Positions 1 through 5,989 of a DNA stretch of 5,989 nucleotides are shown one piece after another. The position numbers and the translations under genes were made by a program. The stretch spans positions 1 to 5,989 of the forward strand of contig USBO01000111.1 in NCBI GenBank assembly GCA_900552955.1, given 5' to 3'. Position 1 is the first letter of the stretch, and each line of letters opens with the position of its first letter. Origin of the DNA: an uncultured Alistipes sp. (lineage in GTDB: Bacteria; Bacteroidota; Bacteroidia; Bacteroidales; Rikenellaceae). The notes under the pieces were generated by a model, which was not told the origin of the DNA, searched no databases, and saw only the letters and a program-made list of their open reading frames with translations.

Positions 1-27
1 CGAAGACATCGCCCGACCATACCATAT

Positions 28-50
28 AAACAAAACGGGAACGATCCCGT
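28..50 (-). terminator. Rho-independent terminator after the DHOD-like gene
   Basis: On the minus strand, ACGGGA and TCCCGT form a 6-bp stem around the four-base loop TCGT (35-50), followed by TTTGTTT (28-34 plus the end of the stem). It begins 10 bases beyond the TAG stop of the DHOD-like gene. The stem is short, but its position and T-rich tail fit an intrinsic terminator. Confidence 0.6.
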
Positions 51-60
51 CCGACAAACT

Positions 61-1035
61 CTACTCCCGCCCCGGGAAATACTTCATATACTGCACGCGC
101 TGAAACATCTCCGAGTCGCAGTTGCGGAAATCGAGACGTCCCACAATCTCGTCGAGCGTCGTCACGCCGTGACGCGCCACCCAACCGTCGATCCACTCGT
201 TCATGCGCACCACCGCCTCGAAGCCGTCGCGGTGGATGGCCGTGCAGACCTCGACGGCCGACGCTCCGCACAGCAGCGCCTTGACCGCTGCCTCGCCGTC
301 ATGCACGCCCGTCGACACGGCGAAATCCATGCGCGGCAATGCACCGGCGCAGATCGCCGTCGTGCGCAGCACGTTGCGCAGCTCCGACGCCTCGCTGTAA
401 GGCGCCCCCTCGACGAAGGTCATCCGCTCGACGTCGACATCCGGCTCGAAGAAACGGTTGAACAACACCGCGCCCCGCACCCCGACGCTCTCCAGCGCGG
501 CCACCGTCGCCACGACATTCGTGAAGCGCATCGCCAGCTTCACCGAGACGGGGATCCGCACCGCCGTGCAGACGCGGCGGGCGATCTCCACGTAGAGCCG
601 TTCGAGCTCCTGCGACGAACGCGCGGCGTCGACCGGCTGGATGAAGATATTCAGTTCGAGGGCCGAAGCACCGGCCGCAGCCATCGCCGAGGCATATTCG
701 ATCCACTCGTCGCCGGCGGCCACGCAGTTGATGCTGGCGATGACGGGAATCGACGTGGCACGCCGCGCATCGGCGATCAGCTGCAGGAATCCCGCCTTGT
801 AGTCCTCGCCCAGATAGCGCTGCAGGTAGTCGCCCGCATCGCCATAGGGTGAATCGGAGGTGTGTTCAAGCGCGGCGGCGTGGTGCAGGATCTACTCCTC
901 GAAGATCGATTTCAGAACCACGGCGCCCGCACCGGCGGCGGCACACTTCTCGATATTAGCCAGCGTCGCCGTATAGGGCGAGCTGCTCACGACGACCGGA
1001 CTACTGAGTTCCAGTCCGAGATAGGTTGCTTTCAT
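61..1035 (-). pseudogene. Dihydroorotate dehydrogenase-like flavoprotein, interrupted by an in-frame TAG at codon 48
   Basis: Read through the stop, this is a 324-residue TIM-barrel protein of the PyrD-like (DHOD-like) family. Residues 1-47 start MKATYLGLELSSPVVVSSSP, the usual N-terminal strand and FMN-pocket segment, and end KSIFEE. Codon 48 is TAG (892-894). The same frame then continues without a gap through PVIASINCV (97-105), LELN (126-129), VSVKLA (163-168), STGVHDG (241-247) and CGASAVEV (256-263, the FMN-phosphate region), to a C-terminal QYMKYF motif. The TAG replaces a position I expect to be Gln, one C-to-T change from CAG. Canonical class 1 enzymes have Ser-Cys after the LN motif, with Cys as catalytic base. 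Here the sequence is NIFIQP, so this is the uncharacterised DHOD-like branch and probably not the pyrimidine enzyme. The ATG at 1033-1035 is chosen because homology starts there and a promoter lies just upstream. Without readthrough, the gene gives a 47-residue peptide. Reinitiation at the GTG at 721-723 would lack the first third of the barrel. Confidence 0.85.
892..894 (-). other. In-frame amber codon inside the DHOD-like gene
   Basis: The minus strand reads GAG GAG TAG ATC CTG CAC. Both flanks are in the same frame and both continue the DHOD-like fold, so no insertion or deletion is needed. TAG also serves as the true stop of this gene (61-63) and of the GDPD gene (1256-1258), each followed by a terminator. 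General reassignment of TAG to an amino acid is therefore unlikely. Confidence 0.9.
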
Positions 1036-1070
1036 AGGATGATGTCGTTGCGTAATTGTATTCCAACCTT

Positions 1071-1102
1071 TAAAGATAGCGAATCGCGCCGCGATTTCCA
1101 AA
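1071..1102 (-). promoter_or_regulatory. Bacteroidota-type promoter of the DHOD-like gene
   Basis: On the minus strand, TTTG (1099-1102) is followed by a 20-base spacer and TATCTTTA (1071-1078). This matches the Bacteroidota sigma consensus TTTG / TAnnTTTG except for the last base. The start codon lies 35 bases downstream of the -7 box, leaving a leader of about 30 bases. No Shine-Dalgarno sequence is visible before the ATG, which is common in this phylum. Confidence 0.6.
1082..1096. promoter_or_regulatory. Perfect palindrome in the promoter spacer, candidate operator
   Basis: AATCGCG and CGCGATT are exact inverted repeats around one central C. The 15-base dyad fits wholly inside the 20-base spacer between the TTTG and TATCTTTA boxes. 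A regulator bound there would cover the promoter. No regulator gene lies in the window, so binding is inferred from position and symmetry only, and a chance GC-rich palindrome is possible. Confidence 0.3.
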
Positions 1103-1153
1103 CGTCGCACCGAAGACCGGCCGAATGCGGCCGCCGCCGCGAGTCGTACGCAC

Positions 1154-1197
1154 AAAAACTCCCCTGCGGCCGGCACATCGCGCCGGCCGCAGGGGAG
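1154..1197 (-). terminator. Strong Rho-independent terminator of the Sus-type operon
   Basis: A perfect 16-bp GC-rich stem (arms 1159-1174 and 1182-1197, 7-base loop 1175-1181) is followed on the minus strand by TTTTT (1154-1158). It starts 58 bases after the GDPD stop codon and lies upstream of the DHOD-like promoter, so it separates the two transcription units. The plus strand has no T run after the stem, so it acts only on minus-strand transcripts. Confidence 0.9.
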
Positions 1198-1255
1198 ATC
1201 GGGCGTCGGGCCCGAAAAAAGAGAATTCAGAGAGGGTTCGTCGGGTGCTGCGGCA

Positions 1256-2146
1256 CTACTCGACGTATCCCTTGGCCCGCAGTTTCTGGATCAGCTTCGA
1301 GGGATAGTTCGTGAAGATCGCCTGCAATTTGGGGTAATAGGGGATCACCAGATCCATCGCCGCGTCGTCGTCGACGTTGTAGAGCACCAGCGGAATTCCG
1401 GCACCGATGTAATCCATCGGCCCGTAGGTGGTGTTGTCGCCGAAGACCTTGGTATACGCCAGCTGCGCCCACGCCTTGCCGTAGTTGCCCGGATGGGTGC
1501 AGGTCGCCCACGCCAGCGGAATCCGATACTCGTCGATCACCTTGTCGCGGACGACATCGAAGATACTCCCGCCCGTCGGGATCAGGAACTCGCACAGATG
1601 CTGCGCCTTCATCTCCTTGATGATCTCGCAGGCGCGCAGGCAGGCATCGATGCTGTGCTTGACGTCGATCTCCTTGTCGTTTTTGAGCAGGCGCTTGACA
1701 TCCAATTGAATAATCATCCCGTGGGGATTCTGCTCGGGATCTTGCAGCACCTTGATGAAGTCGCACAGCGTGGGGATCTGCTCGCCGTTGGCCAGCGTCC
1801 CCTTGGCCCGAATCTCAGCCACTGTGTGGCTGAAAGGCTCCAGACCGTTGACCAGATAGCCGCTCTTGGGATGCGCCACCAGCACGTCGTTGTCCTTGGT
1901 CAGCACGATGTCGCACTCCGAGGCCCAGCAGCGCAGCATGATCGCATACTTGAGCGACGAGATCGAACAGTCGGGGCGGGCGCACTCCTGATAACCGCCG
2001 CGGTGCGCCACGACTTTGTACACACCGGTTCCTCCACTCGAAACGGCAACCTTGTTGGGCGGCGTTTCGATTTCGGTGCAACCGCACGCAATGGCCGCCG
2101 CCATGAAGAACGAAAGGATCGTTTTTACATTTTTCATAATGAACAT
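1256..2146 (-). CDS. Glycerophosphodiester phosphodiesterase family lipoprotein
   Basis: Known family members hydrolyse glycerophosphodiesters to glycerol 3-phosphate and an alcohol in a metal-dependent TIM barrel. The 296-residue protein has a signal peptide with possible lipid-attachment Cys at 21 or 23, then Thr-Glu-Ile-Glu, which suggests export to the cell surface. The GDPD fold shows as VAHRGG (46-51, His48 and Arg49), SECDIVLTKD (76-85, metal ligands Glu77 and Asp79), VAHP (90-93, second catalytic His92), GEQIPTL (121-127), LDVK (148-151) and TNYP (279-282). Two features are unusual. The Glu-Asn-Thr that normally follows the first motif is absent, with RPDCS in its place, and Asp149 replaces the usual Glu metal ligand. 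Two CX4C pairs (55/60 and 73/78) flank the active site. It is the last gene of the SusC/SusD unit. A start at Met4 (2137) would give a more typical signal peptide beginning MKNVK and is equally possible. Family assignment is firm, but the substrate is unknown. Confidence 0.85.
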   Translation of the reverse strand: MFIMKNVKTILSFFMAAAIACGCTEIETPPNKVAVSSGGTGVYKVVAHRGGYQECARPDCSISSLKYAIMLRCWASECDIVLTKDNDVLVAHPKSGYLVNGLEPFSHTVAEIRAKGTLANGEQIPTLCDFIKVLQDPEQNPHGMIIQLDVKRLLKNDKEIDVKHSIDACLRACEIIKEMKAQHLCEFLIPTGGSIFDVVRDKVIDEYRIPLAWATCTHPGNYGKAWAQLAYTKVFGDNTTYGPMDYIGAGIPLVLYNVDDDAAMDLVIPYYPKLQAIFTNYPSKLIQKLRAKGYVE

Positions 2147-2153
2147 TCTATTT

Positions 2154-2192
2154 AAGAACGCCTCCGGCTCCGGTTTGCATCGCCGGAGGCGT
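2154..2192 (-). terminator. Intercistronic hairpin between BACON-lipoprotein and GDPD genes, possible attenuator
   Basis: A perfect 11-bp stem (arms 2158-2168 and 2182-2192) encloses a 13-base loop and is followed on the minus strand by TTCTTAAAT, a weak T-rich tail. It lies 12 bases after the BACON-gene stop codon and just before the GDPD start. It could terminate part of the transcription, or act as an RNA-stability element that lowers GDPD expression relative to the upstream genes. I see no promoter in this gap. Confidence 0.45.
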
Positions 2193-2203
2193 CCGTTGAC
2201 AAT

Positions 2204-3547
2204 TTATTCTTCGACCAGCGCCACTTCGAAGCCCTTGAGATCGGCCCACGTATTGGCAGCGATCGCATTGGTGGATTCCGACCCGTTGGCCCGCCGATCC
2301 ATGCAGATCCGCAGACGCAGGTAGAGGTTGCCCTCGTAGATGGTCTCGATGCCTGTGAGTGGGAAGACATACTTGCGGTAGCCCTGATCGGTGGCCTTGT
2401 CGTACGTCTTGCGTTCGTCGGCGGTATTGATCTTCGGAACGAAGTAATGCACCTGCGCCGACGCACCGAAGACCTCCATGAGCGTACTGCCCTCGGCCAG
2501 CTTCCACACCTTGTTATCCGCCGAATACTCCAACGCATAGTAACCCGCGGCCGAACCGGCGGCACCCATCGACGCCTCGACCGACAGTTTGTGCTCGGGC
2601 TTGATGTTCTTGACCGGAACGACGAAGAGGAAATAGTCGTTCACGACCATGCCGCGGATCTGTATCCCCGGGTTGAACGAATAGTTGGCATTGTTCGGAA
2701 TCACGGCACTGGCCGTCAGGTAGGCGTTCTCGTTGCCGGCCGTGGGAAGCACCTTGTGGTTGTCGAGCGGATCAGGCGTCGCGACCGGATGGGTCGCATC
2801 GGTCGTCCAGCTGTAATCCCACTCGGAGCCGCGCGGCGTCTTGATGCCCGCCGCATAGAAGTTCCAGCCCACGGGCAGCCCCTCGGGTACGGCGTCGGGA
2901 TCGCTGATGACGCTGGCCGAGCAGCTGCCTACCGACGCGCCGTCGACGAAAAGCTCGAACGCCACGGCGCCCGCACGCGTGGCCGCTCCATCGATGGGGA
3001 TCGTCAGCTCGCCCGCACCTTCGGCGAAATCGGCATAGGTCCGTTTCTCAACCGAGAGGCCGCCGGCCGCCGCCCCCGTGATCGCGCACGAGATCTCGAC
3101 CGACTCGCGGCCCGAGGCGCACGCATAGGGCAGACGGAGCACAGCCGTGCTTTCGATATTCTGGAAGAGGTTGCCCTCGATCTTGGGCGCCCCGTAGGCG
3201 AACTCGCACTTGCCCTGCGTGACGGTCACGGGGTAGGAGACCCCATCGTAGATCAGGTAAACGGTCGCCGTGCGCTGGGCACCCGAATTATATTCGATGT
3301 CGAGCGTGAAGAACCCGTAGTCCTTGCCGTTGCCCGAGCCGTGTTCGGGGCTAATGGCGATCCACTCCGCACTGCTGCAATCGGCGATCCACTCGCCGTC
3401 GCAGAGGACGTTCTGCTCGATCGACTGCTCCGTGCAGTCGCAGGTGATCGCATCGTTCTCGCGGGTGAACACACCCTCGTCCTTCTCGCACGAGGCCATA
3501 AGCAGCGCCGAGCAGCAGAACAACGCTATTTTTTCGAAGATTTTCAT
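2204..3547 (-). CDS. BACON-domain surface lipoprotein, probable glycan-binding protein (SusE/F position)
   Basis: This 447-residue lipoprotein has a signal peptide ending LMASC, lipidated Cys20, then Glu-Lys-Asp-Glu, an acidic run typical of surface export in Bacteroidota. Residues about 33-111 match a BACON domain: paired Trp at 53 and 62, ISPEHGSGNG (65-74), an Arg-Thr-Ala-Thr strand (92-95), and the closing VTVTQ (107-111). Residues about 115-215 look like a second beta-sandwich. Residues about 225-447 resemble a larger jelly-roll module, with YYALEYSADNKVWKL (336-350) as a typical strand pattern. I see no catalytic motif. Third after susC and susD, with only 18 bases between it and susD, it probably helps capture the ligand at the cell surface, as SusE/SusF-like proteins do. 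BACON domains are thought to bind carbohydrate or act as spacers, so the ligand cannot be read from the sequence. The start is fixed by the signal peptide. Confidence 0.8.
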   Translation of the reverse strand: MKIFEKIALFCCSALLMASCEKDEGVFTRENDAITCDCTEQSIEQNVLCDGEWIADCSSAEWIAISPEHGSGNGKDYGFFTLDIEYNSGAQRTATVYLIYDGVSYPVTVTQGKCEFAYGAPKIEGNLFQNIESTAVLRLPYACASGRESVEISCAITGAAAGGLSVEKRTYADFAEGAGELTIPIDGAATRAGAVAFELFVDGASVGSCSASVISDPDAVPEGLPVGWNFYAAGIKTPRGSEWDYSWTTDATHPVATPDPLDNHKVLPTAGNENAYLTASAVIPNNANYSFNPGIQIRGMVVNDYFLFVVPVKNIKPEHKLSVEASMGAAGSAAGYYALEYSADNKVWKLAEGSTLMEVFGASAQVHYFVPKINTADERKTYDKATDQGYRKYVFPLTGIETIYEGNLYLRLRICMDRRANGSESTNAIAANTWADLKGFEVALVEE

Positions 3548-3565
3548 TGTCTCTCGTCTTTTAGA

Positions 3566-5359
3566 TTACCATTTGGGATTCTGCGTGAGGTTGGGATTCT
3601 CCTGCCGCGCGGAGGTGGGAATCGGCCTTACGTACTTGTGATCCTGCCACTTGCGCTCGAGCGCCGTGGCGGGCAGAATGTTGCCCGACGTCCCCTTCGA
3701 CAGCTTGTGCCCCGCTTCCGAGGCGCCGTCGATCATCAGGATGTTGAGCGTCGACTGCAGCTTGGCGTTGGCCGTGACGATCGTCTCGGGCGCGCCGTCG
3801 CCGTTGAGGTCGAGCGGCATGTCGACGGCCGGAATCCACACGCCCTTCCACTCGCGGGCGAAGAGTTCGCCCTGATGCCAGCGGATGATGTCCTGATAAC
3901 GGCTGTTCTCCATCGTCAGCTCGATGCCGCGCTCGCGCCGCACCTCCAGAATGAAGGGATCGGTCACCCGATTCTGGAAATAGGCCGCCATGTAGGGATC
4001 GGCCGCCGTGGGATAGATGCTCACGACGCCCGCACGTTCGCGCAGCGGCTTGATCGTCTTATTCCACACCTCTTCGGTCATCTCGCCCAGCTCGGCCTTC
4101 GCCTCGGCATAGGAGAGCAGCACCTCGGCGTAGCGCATCAGCGGCACGTCCGAAGCGATGGCCGCCACGTTGGTGTCCTTCGACGAGTCGTCGGTGAGCC
4201 ACTTGATCGGCTGGTAGCCCGTCTTGGAGAACTTCACGTCGGGCGCCCACTGCGTCGTGCCCCCGTCGCGCGTGAAGCCCGGCGTGCGGATCGTCTGTGC
4301 CAGACGGAAGTCGCGGTCGGTGCACTCGGTGGCGAAGTCGACGCTGTCGTAGTCGGCGTACTTGCTCGTGAAGGGCGTGCCGTCGGTCATGAGGTAGGTG
4401 TCGATGAACTGCCGCGTGAAGGCGTAGTTGGCATGCTGCGGGTTGACCATGTAGTCGTTGATGGCATAGGTCACCTTGAGGTCGATGTCGTAGTCGCGCG
4501 CCCAGATGAATTCGTCGGTATAGACGCCGCAGGCATCGGCGTTGGTGAACATATCGCGGTACTGCGTCTGCCGCTTCGAAGCGTTGTCGACGAGCTTGTA
4601 GACGCCGTCGCCCATGATCGCCTCGCACGCCCTGACGCACTCGCCGAGGTAGAATCGGCTCTCGTCCTTCGTCCACGCACGGCCCGTCGAGGGATCGACG
4701 GCGTGGTACTTGCGCATCGTCCCCTCGTAGAGGCAGAAGCGGGCCTTGAGCGCGAGGGCCACGTAGCGGTGGATGTAGGAGGCGCGCGTCATGTACTTCT
4801 TCGACGCGAGGCAGCAGGTACAAGCGTAGTCGAGGTCTTCGAGGATTTTCGCGGCGACGTACTCGCGATTGTCGCGGTCCTTGAAGAGCGCTTCGGTGTC
4901 CGTAGCGTCGATCGACGTGTCGTACCAAGGCACCGCCCCGAAGGTCTGCACCTTGTTGATATAGAACAGCGCGCGGAAGAAGCGGCCCACGCCCTCATAG
5001 TGGTCGAGCACGGCGGGCGACGCCTCGGCCTTGCGCATGTTGTCGAGATAGTAGTTGATCGAACGCAGTTGCGACCAGTTGCTCGTCGTCCAGTTGGTCG
5101 CGTCGTCGGCCGAGTAGTTGTCCATGAAGTAGGCGGCCTGACCGTCCCACGAGTGCGTGTCGGCGTTCTTGTCGCCGTCGATGAAGCTCTTGATCGCCGT
5201 GGCGAAGCTGCGGATGAAGCCGTTGGTGTAGATTTCGAGCGACGACTCGTCGGTGAAGTAGTATTCGCTCTCGATTTTGTTCGGATTCTCCTGCGTCAGA
5301 TAATCCTCGCACGAAGACAACGCCAGAGAGCCGATCAGCATTACGATATATTTTTTCAT
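3566..5359 (-). CDS. SusD/RagB family outer-membrane nutrient-binding lipoprotein
   Basis: SusD-type proteins form the lid of the SusC transporter and bind the ligand outside the cell. This 597-residue protein, a usual length for the family, starts MKKYIVMLIGSLALSSC with lipidated Cys17 followed by Glu-Asp. The N-terminal part has helical repeats (about 90-220, including RSINYYLDNM and GRFFRALFYI). The C-terminal part has the hallmark helix LMRYAEVLLSYAEAKAELG (407-425), ERGIELTMENSRYQDIIRW further on, and the characteristic ending PIPTSARQENPNLTQNPKW (579-597). A DLNGDG motif at 517-522 resembles a calcium-binding loop. It lies 17 bases after susC and 18 before the BACON gene, so all three are probably cotranscribed. 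The symbol is left blank because susD proper belongs to the starch system, and the ligand here is unknown. Confidence 0.95.
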   Translation of the reverse strand: MKKYIVMLIGSLALSSCEDYLTQENPNKIESEYYFTDESSLEIYTNGFIRSFATAIKSFIDGDKNADTHSWDGQAAYFMDNYSADDATNWTTSNWSQLRSINYYLDNMRKAEASPAVLDHYEGVGRFFRALFYINKVQTFGAVPWYDTSIDATDTEALFKDRDNREYVAAKILEDLDYACTCCLASKKYMTRASYIHRYVALALKARFCLYEGTMRKYHAVDPSTGRAWTKDESRFYLGECVRACEAIMGDGVYKLVDNASKRQTQYRDMFTNADACGVYTDEFIWARDYDIDLKVTYAINDYMVNPQHANYAFTRQFIDTYLMTDGTPFTSKYADYDSVDFATECTDRDFRLAQTIRTPGFTRDGGTTQWAPDVKFSKTGYQPIKWLTDDSSKDTNVAAIASDVPLMRYAEVLLSYAEAKAELGEMTEEVWNKTIKPLRERAGVVSIYPTAADPYMAAYFQNRVTDPFILEVRRERGIELTMENSRYQDIIRWHQGELFAREWKGVWIPAVDMPLDLNGDGAPETIVTANAKLQSTLNILMIDGASEAGHKLSKGTSGNILPATALERKWQDHKYVRPIPTSARQENPNLTQNPKW

Positions 5360-5366
5360 TGTGGAT

Positions 5367-5374
5367 CCTCCTTA
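5367..5374 (-). promoter_or_regulatory. Strong Shine-Dalgarno sequence of the susD-type gene
   Basis: The minus strand reads TAAGGAGG, then seven bases, then the ATG of the SusD-type gene. AAGGAGG is a near-complete match to the anti-Shine-Dalgarno end of 16S rRNA. Bacteroidota mostly start translation without such sites, and the other three start codons in this window lack one. It fixes the susD start and suggests efficient translation right after the SusC stop. Confidence 0.7.
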
Positions 5375-5376
5375 CG

Positions 5377-5989
5377 TTAGAATGTGATGTTGACGCCGAC
5401 CGTAATGCTCTTCAGGATCGGATAGCTGTAACCGTCCGCCGCGGAGGCGAAGTCCGAGTCGTAGGAGAGGCCTTCGGGGTCGAGGTTGGGGGCGTACTTG
5501 TGCAGCGGCGTGAAGGTGAAGAGGTTCTCGGCGTTGACGTAGACCTTCAGCCCCTGCAGCCGGATGGCCGAGCAGATATGCTTGGGGAACGTGTAGTCGA
5601 GCTGGATGTTCTTCACGCGCAGGTAGGACGCATCCTGAAGGTAGCGCGTGTTGGGAATCTCTAAAAGCCGCGTCCACGCCTTCGAACCGTTCGACTGATA
5701 GGTCGTCATGCGGGGCCAGTAGGCCGTGTCCCAGTTGTTGCGCTCGGCGCTGTACATGTCGTCCGTGTAGTTGTGGATGCCGGGGATGACCGCGAAGAAG
5801 GGACGGCCGTACTTGCCCCAGAACATGCCGGCGTCCGAACCCGGGTACCAGTCGCGTGCGCCGACGCCCTGCAGGAAGACCGACAGACCGATGCCGTTCC
5901 AGCGGGCCGAGAGATTCACGCCGTAGCGATAGCGCGGCGACTGGTTGCCGATGATGCGCAGGTCGCCGTGGTCGTCGAGGCGGTTGCTG
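5377..5989 (-). CDS. SusC/RagA-type TonB-dependent transporter, C-terminal part (5' end outside window)
   Basis: This is the last 203 residues of the outer-membrane beta-barrel that imports ligand using TonB energy. The frame is open to the window edge and holds GDLRIIGNQSPRYRYG and then GVGARDWYP, a signature of the SusC C-terminal barrel. It continues with NTRYLQDASYLRVKNIQLDY, VYVNAENLFTFT and the terminal strand ending GVNITF with a C-terminal aromatic residue, as outer-membrane barrel proteins require for assembly. A full SusC is about 1000 residues, so roughly the first 800, including the plug and any TonB box or signalling domain, lie beyond position 5989. The gene leads directly into the SusD gene after 17 bases. 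The operon promoter is outside the window. Confidence 0.95.
   Translation of the reverse strand, partial: SNRLDDHGDLRIIGNQSPRYRYGVNLSARWNGIGLSVFLQGVGARDWYPGSDAGMFWGKYGRPFFAVIPGIHNYTDDMYSAERNNWDTAYWPRMTTYQSNGSKAWTRLLEIPNTRYLQDASYLRVKNIQLDYTFPKHICSAIRLQGLKVYVNAENLFTFTPLHKYAPNLDPEGLSYDSDFASAADGYSYPILKSITVGVNITF

Noticed and set aside
169..852. A 227-residue plus-strand open frame opposite the DHOD-like gene
   Set aside because: It is very rich in Arg and His, has no domain, and mirrors the codon bias of the real gene on the other strand.
61..1176. Frameshift or two separate genes as explanation for the split DHOD-like protein
   Set aside because: The two halves share one frame and join exactly at the TAG with no missing residues. 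Neither half alone is a complete barrel, and the residues before Met at 1035 do not match the family.
1199..1215. Short inverted repeat TCGGGC/GCCCGA next to an A run, as a second terminator
   Set aside because: On the minus strand the T run comes before the stem, not after it, and on the plus strand the stem is followed by A residues. Neither orientation fits an intrinsic terminator.
61..1258. Genome-wide reassignment of TAG to Gln
   Set aside because: TAG ends the GDPD gene at 1256-1258 and the DHOD-like gene at 61-63. Both stops fit the expected C-termini and are followed by hairpin terminators, so TAG works as a normal stop here.
1493..2155. A 220-residue plus-strand open frame opposite the GDPD gene
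   Set aside because: It is antisense to a gene with clear catalytic motifs, and its composition and lack of domains mark it as a shadow frame.
2447..5380. A 977-residue open frame on the plus strand opposite the BACON and SusD genes
   Set aside because: Its product is dominated by Arg, Val, Gly and His with no recognisable domain. It lies wholly antisense to two genes with clear family signatures, and high GC with codon bias explains the lack of stops.

Overview
The window looks like chromosomal DNA from a GC-rich gut Bacteroidota, possibly Alistipes or a relative in Rikenellaceae. The evidence is a SusC/SusD outer-membrane pair, several lipoprotein signal peptides followed by acidic residues, a BACON domain, and one promoter of the Bacteroidota type (TTTG, 20-base spacer, TAnnTTT). 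The genus is a guess from base composition and protein style. Every gene I can support lies on the minus strand, so transcription runs from high to low coordinates.

Read in that direction, the window holds: (1) the C-terminal 203 residues of a SusC-type TonB-dependent transporter, cut by the window edge (5377-5989); (2) a complete SusD/RagB lipoprotein (3566-5359), 17 bases downstream, with an unusually good Shine-Dalgarno sequence; (3) a BACON-domain lipoprotein (2204-3547), 18 bases further on, in the position usual for a surface glycan-binding protein; (4) after a 57-base gap with an 11-bp hairpin, a lipoprotein of the glycerophosphodiester phosphodiesterase (GDPD) family (1256-2146). A perfect 16-bp hairpin with a T run then ends the unit (1154-1197). 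Together these form a Sus-type uptake operon. SusC/SusD would import a ligand, the BACON protein would help capture it, and the GDPD protein would cleave a phosphodiester. The ligand could be a glycerophosphodiester or a phosphodiester-decorated glycan, but this is inferred from gene order only.

A separate unit follows with its own promoter (1071-1102), whose spacer contains a perfect 15-base palindrome. It drives a dihydroorotate-dehydrogenase-like flavoprotein gene (61-1035) that ends at a small hairpin terminator (28-50). This gene is interrupted at codon 48 by an in-frame TAG where the family normally seems to have Gln (CAG). The reading frame is intact on both sides, so this is a single nonsense change (or a sequencing error), not a frameshift.

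I found no tRNA, rRNA, CRISPR array, insertion sequence or other mobile element. No gene-free stretch exceeds 300 bases. The longest (1036-1255) holds the terminator of the first unit and the promoter of the second.
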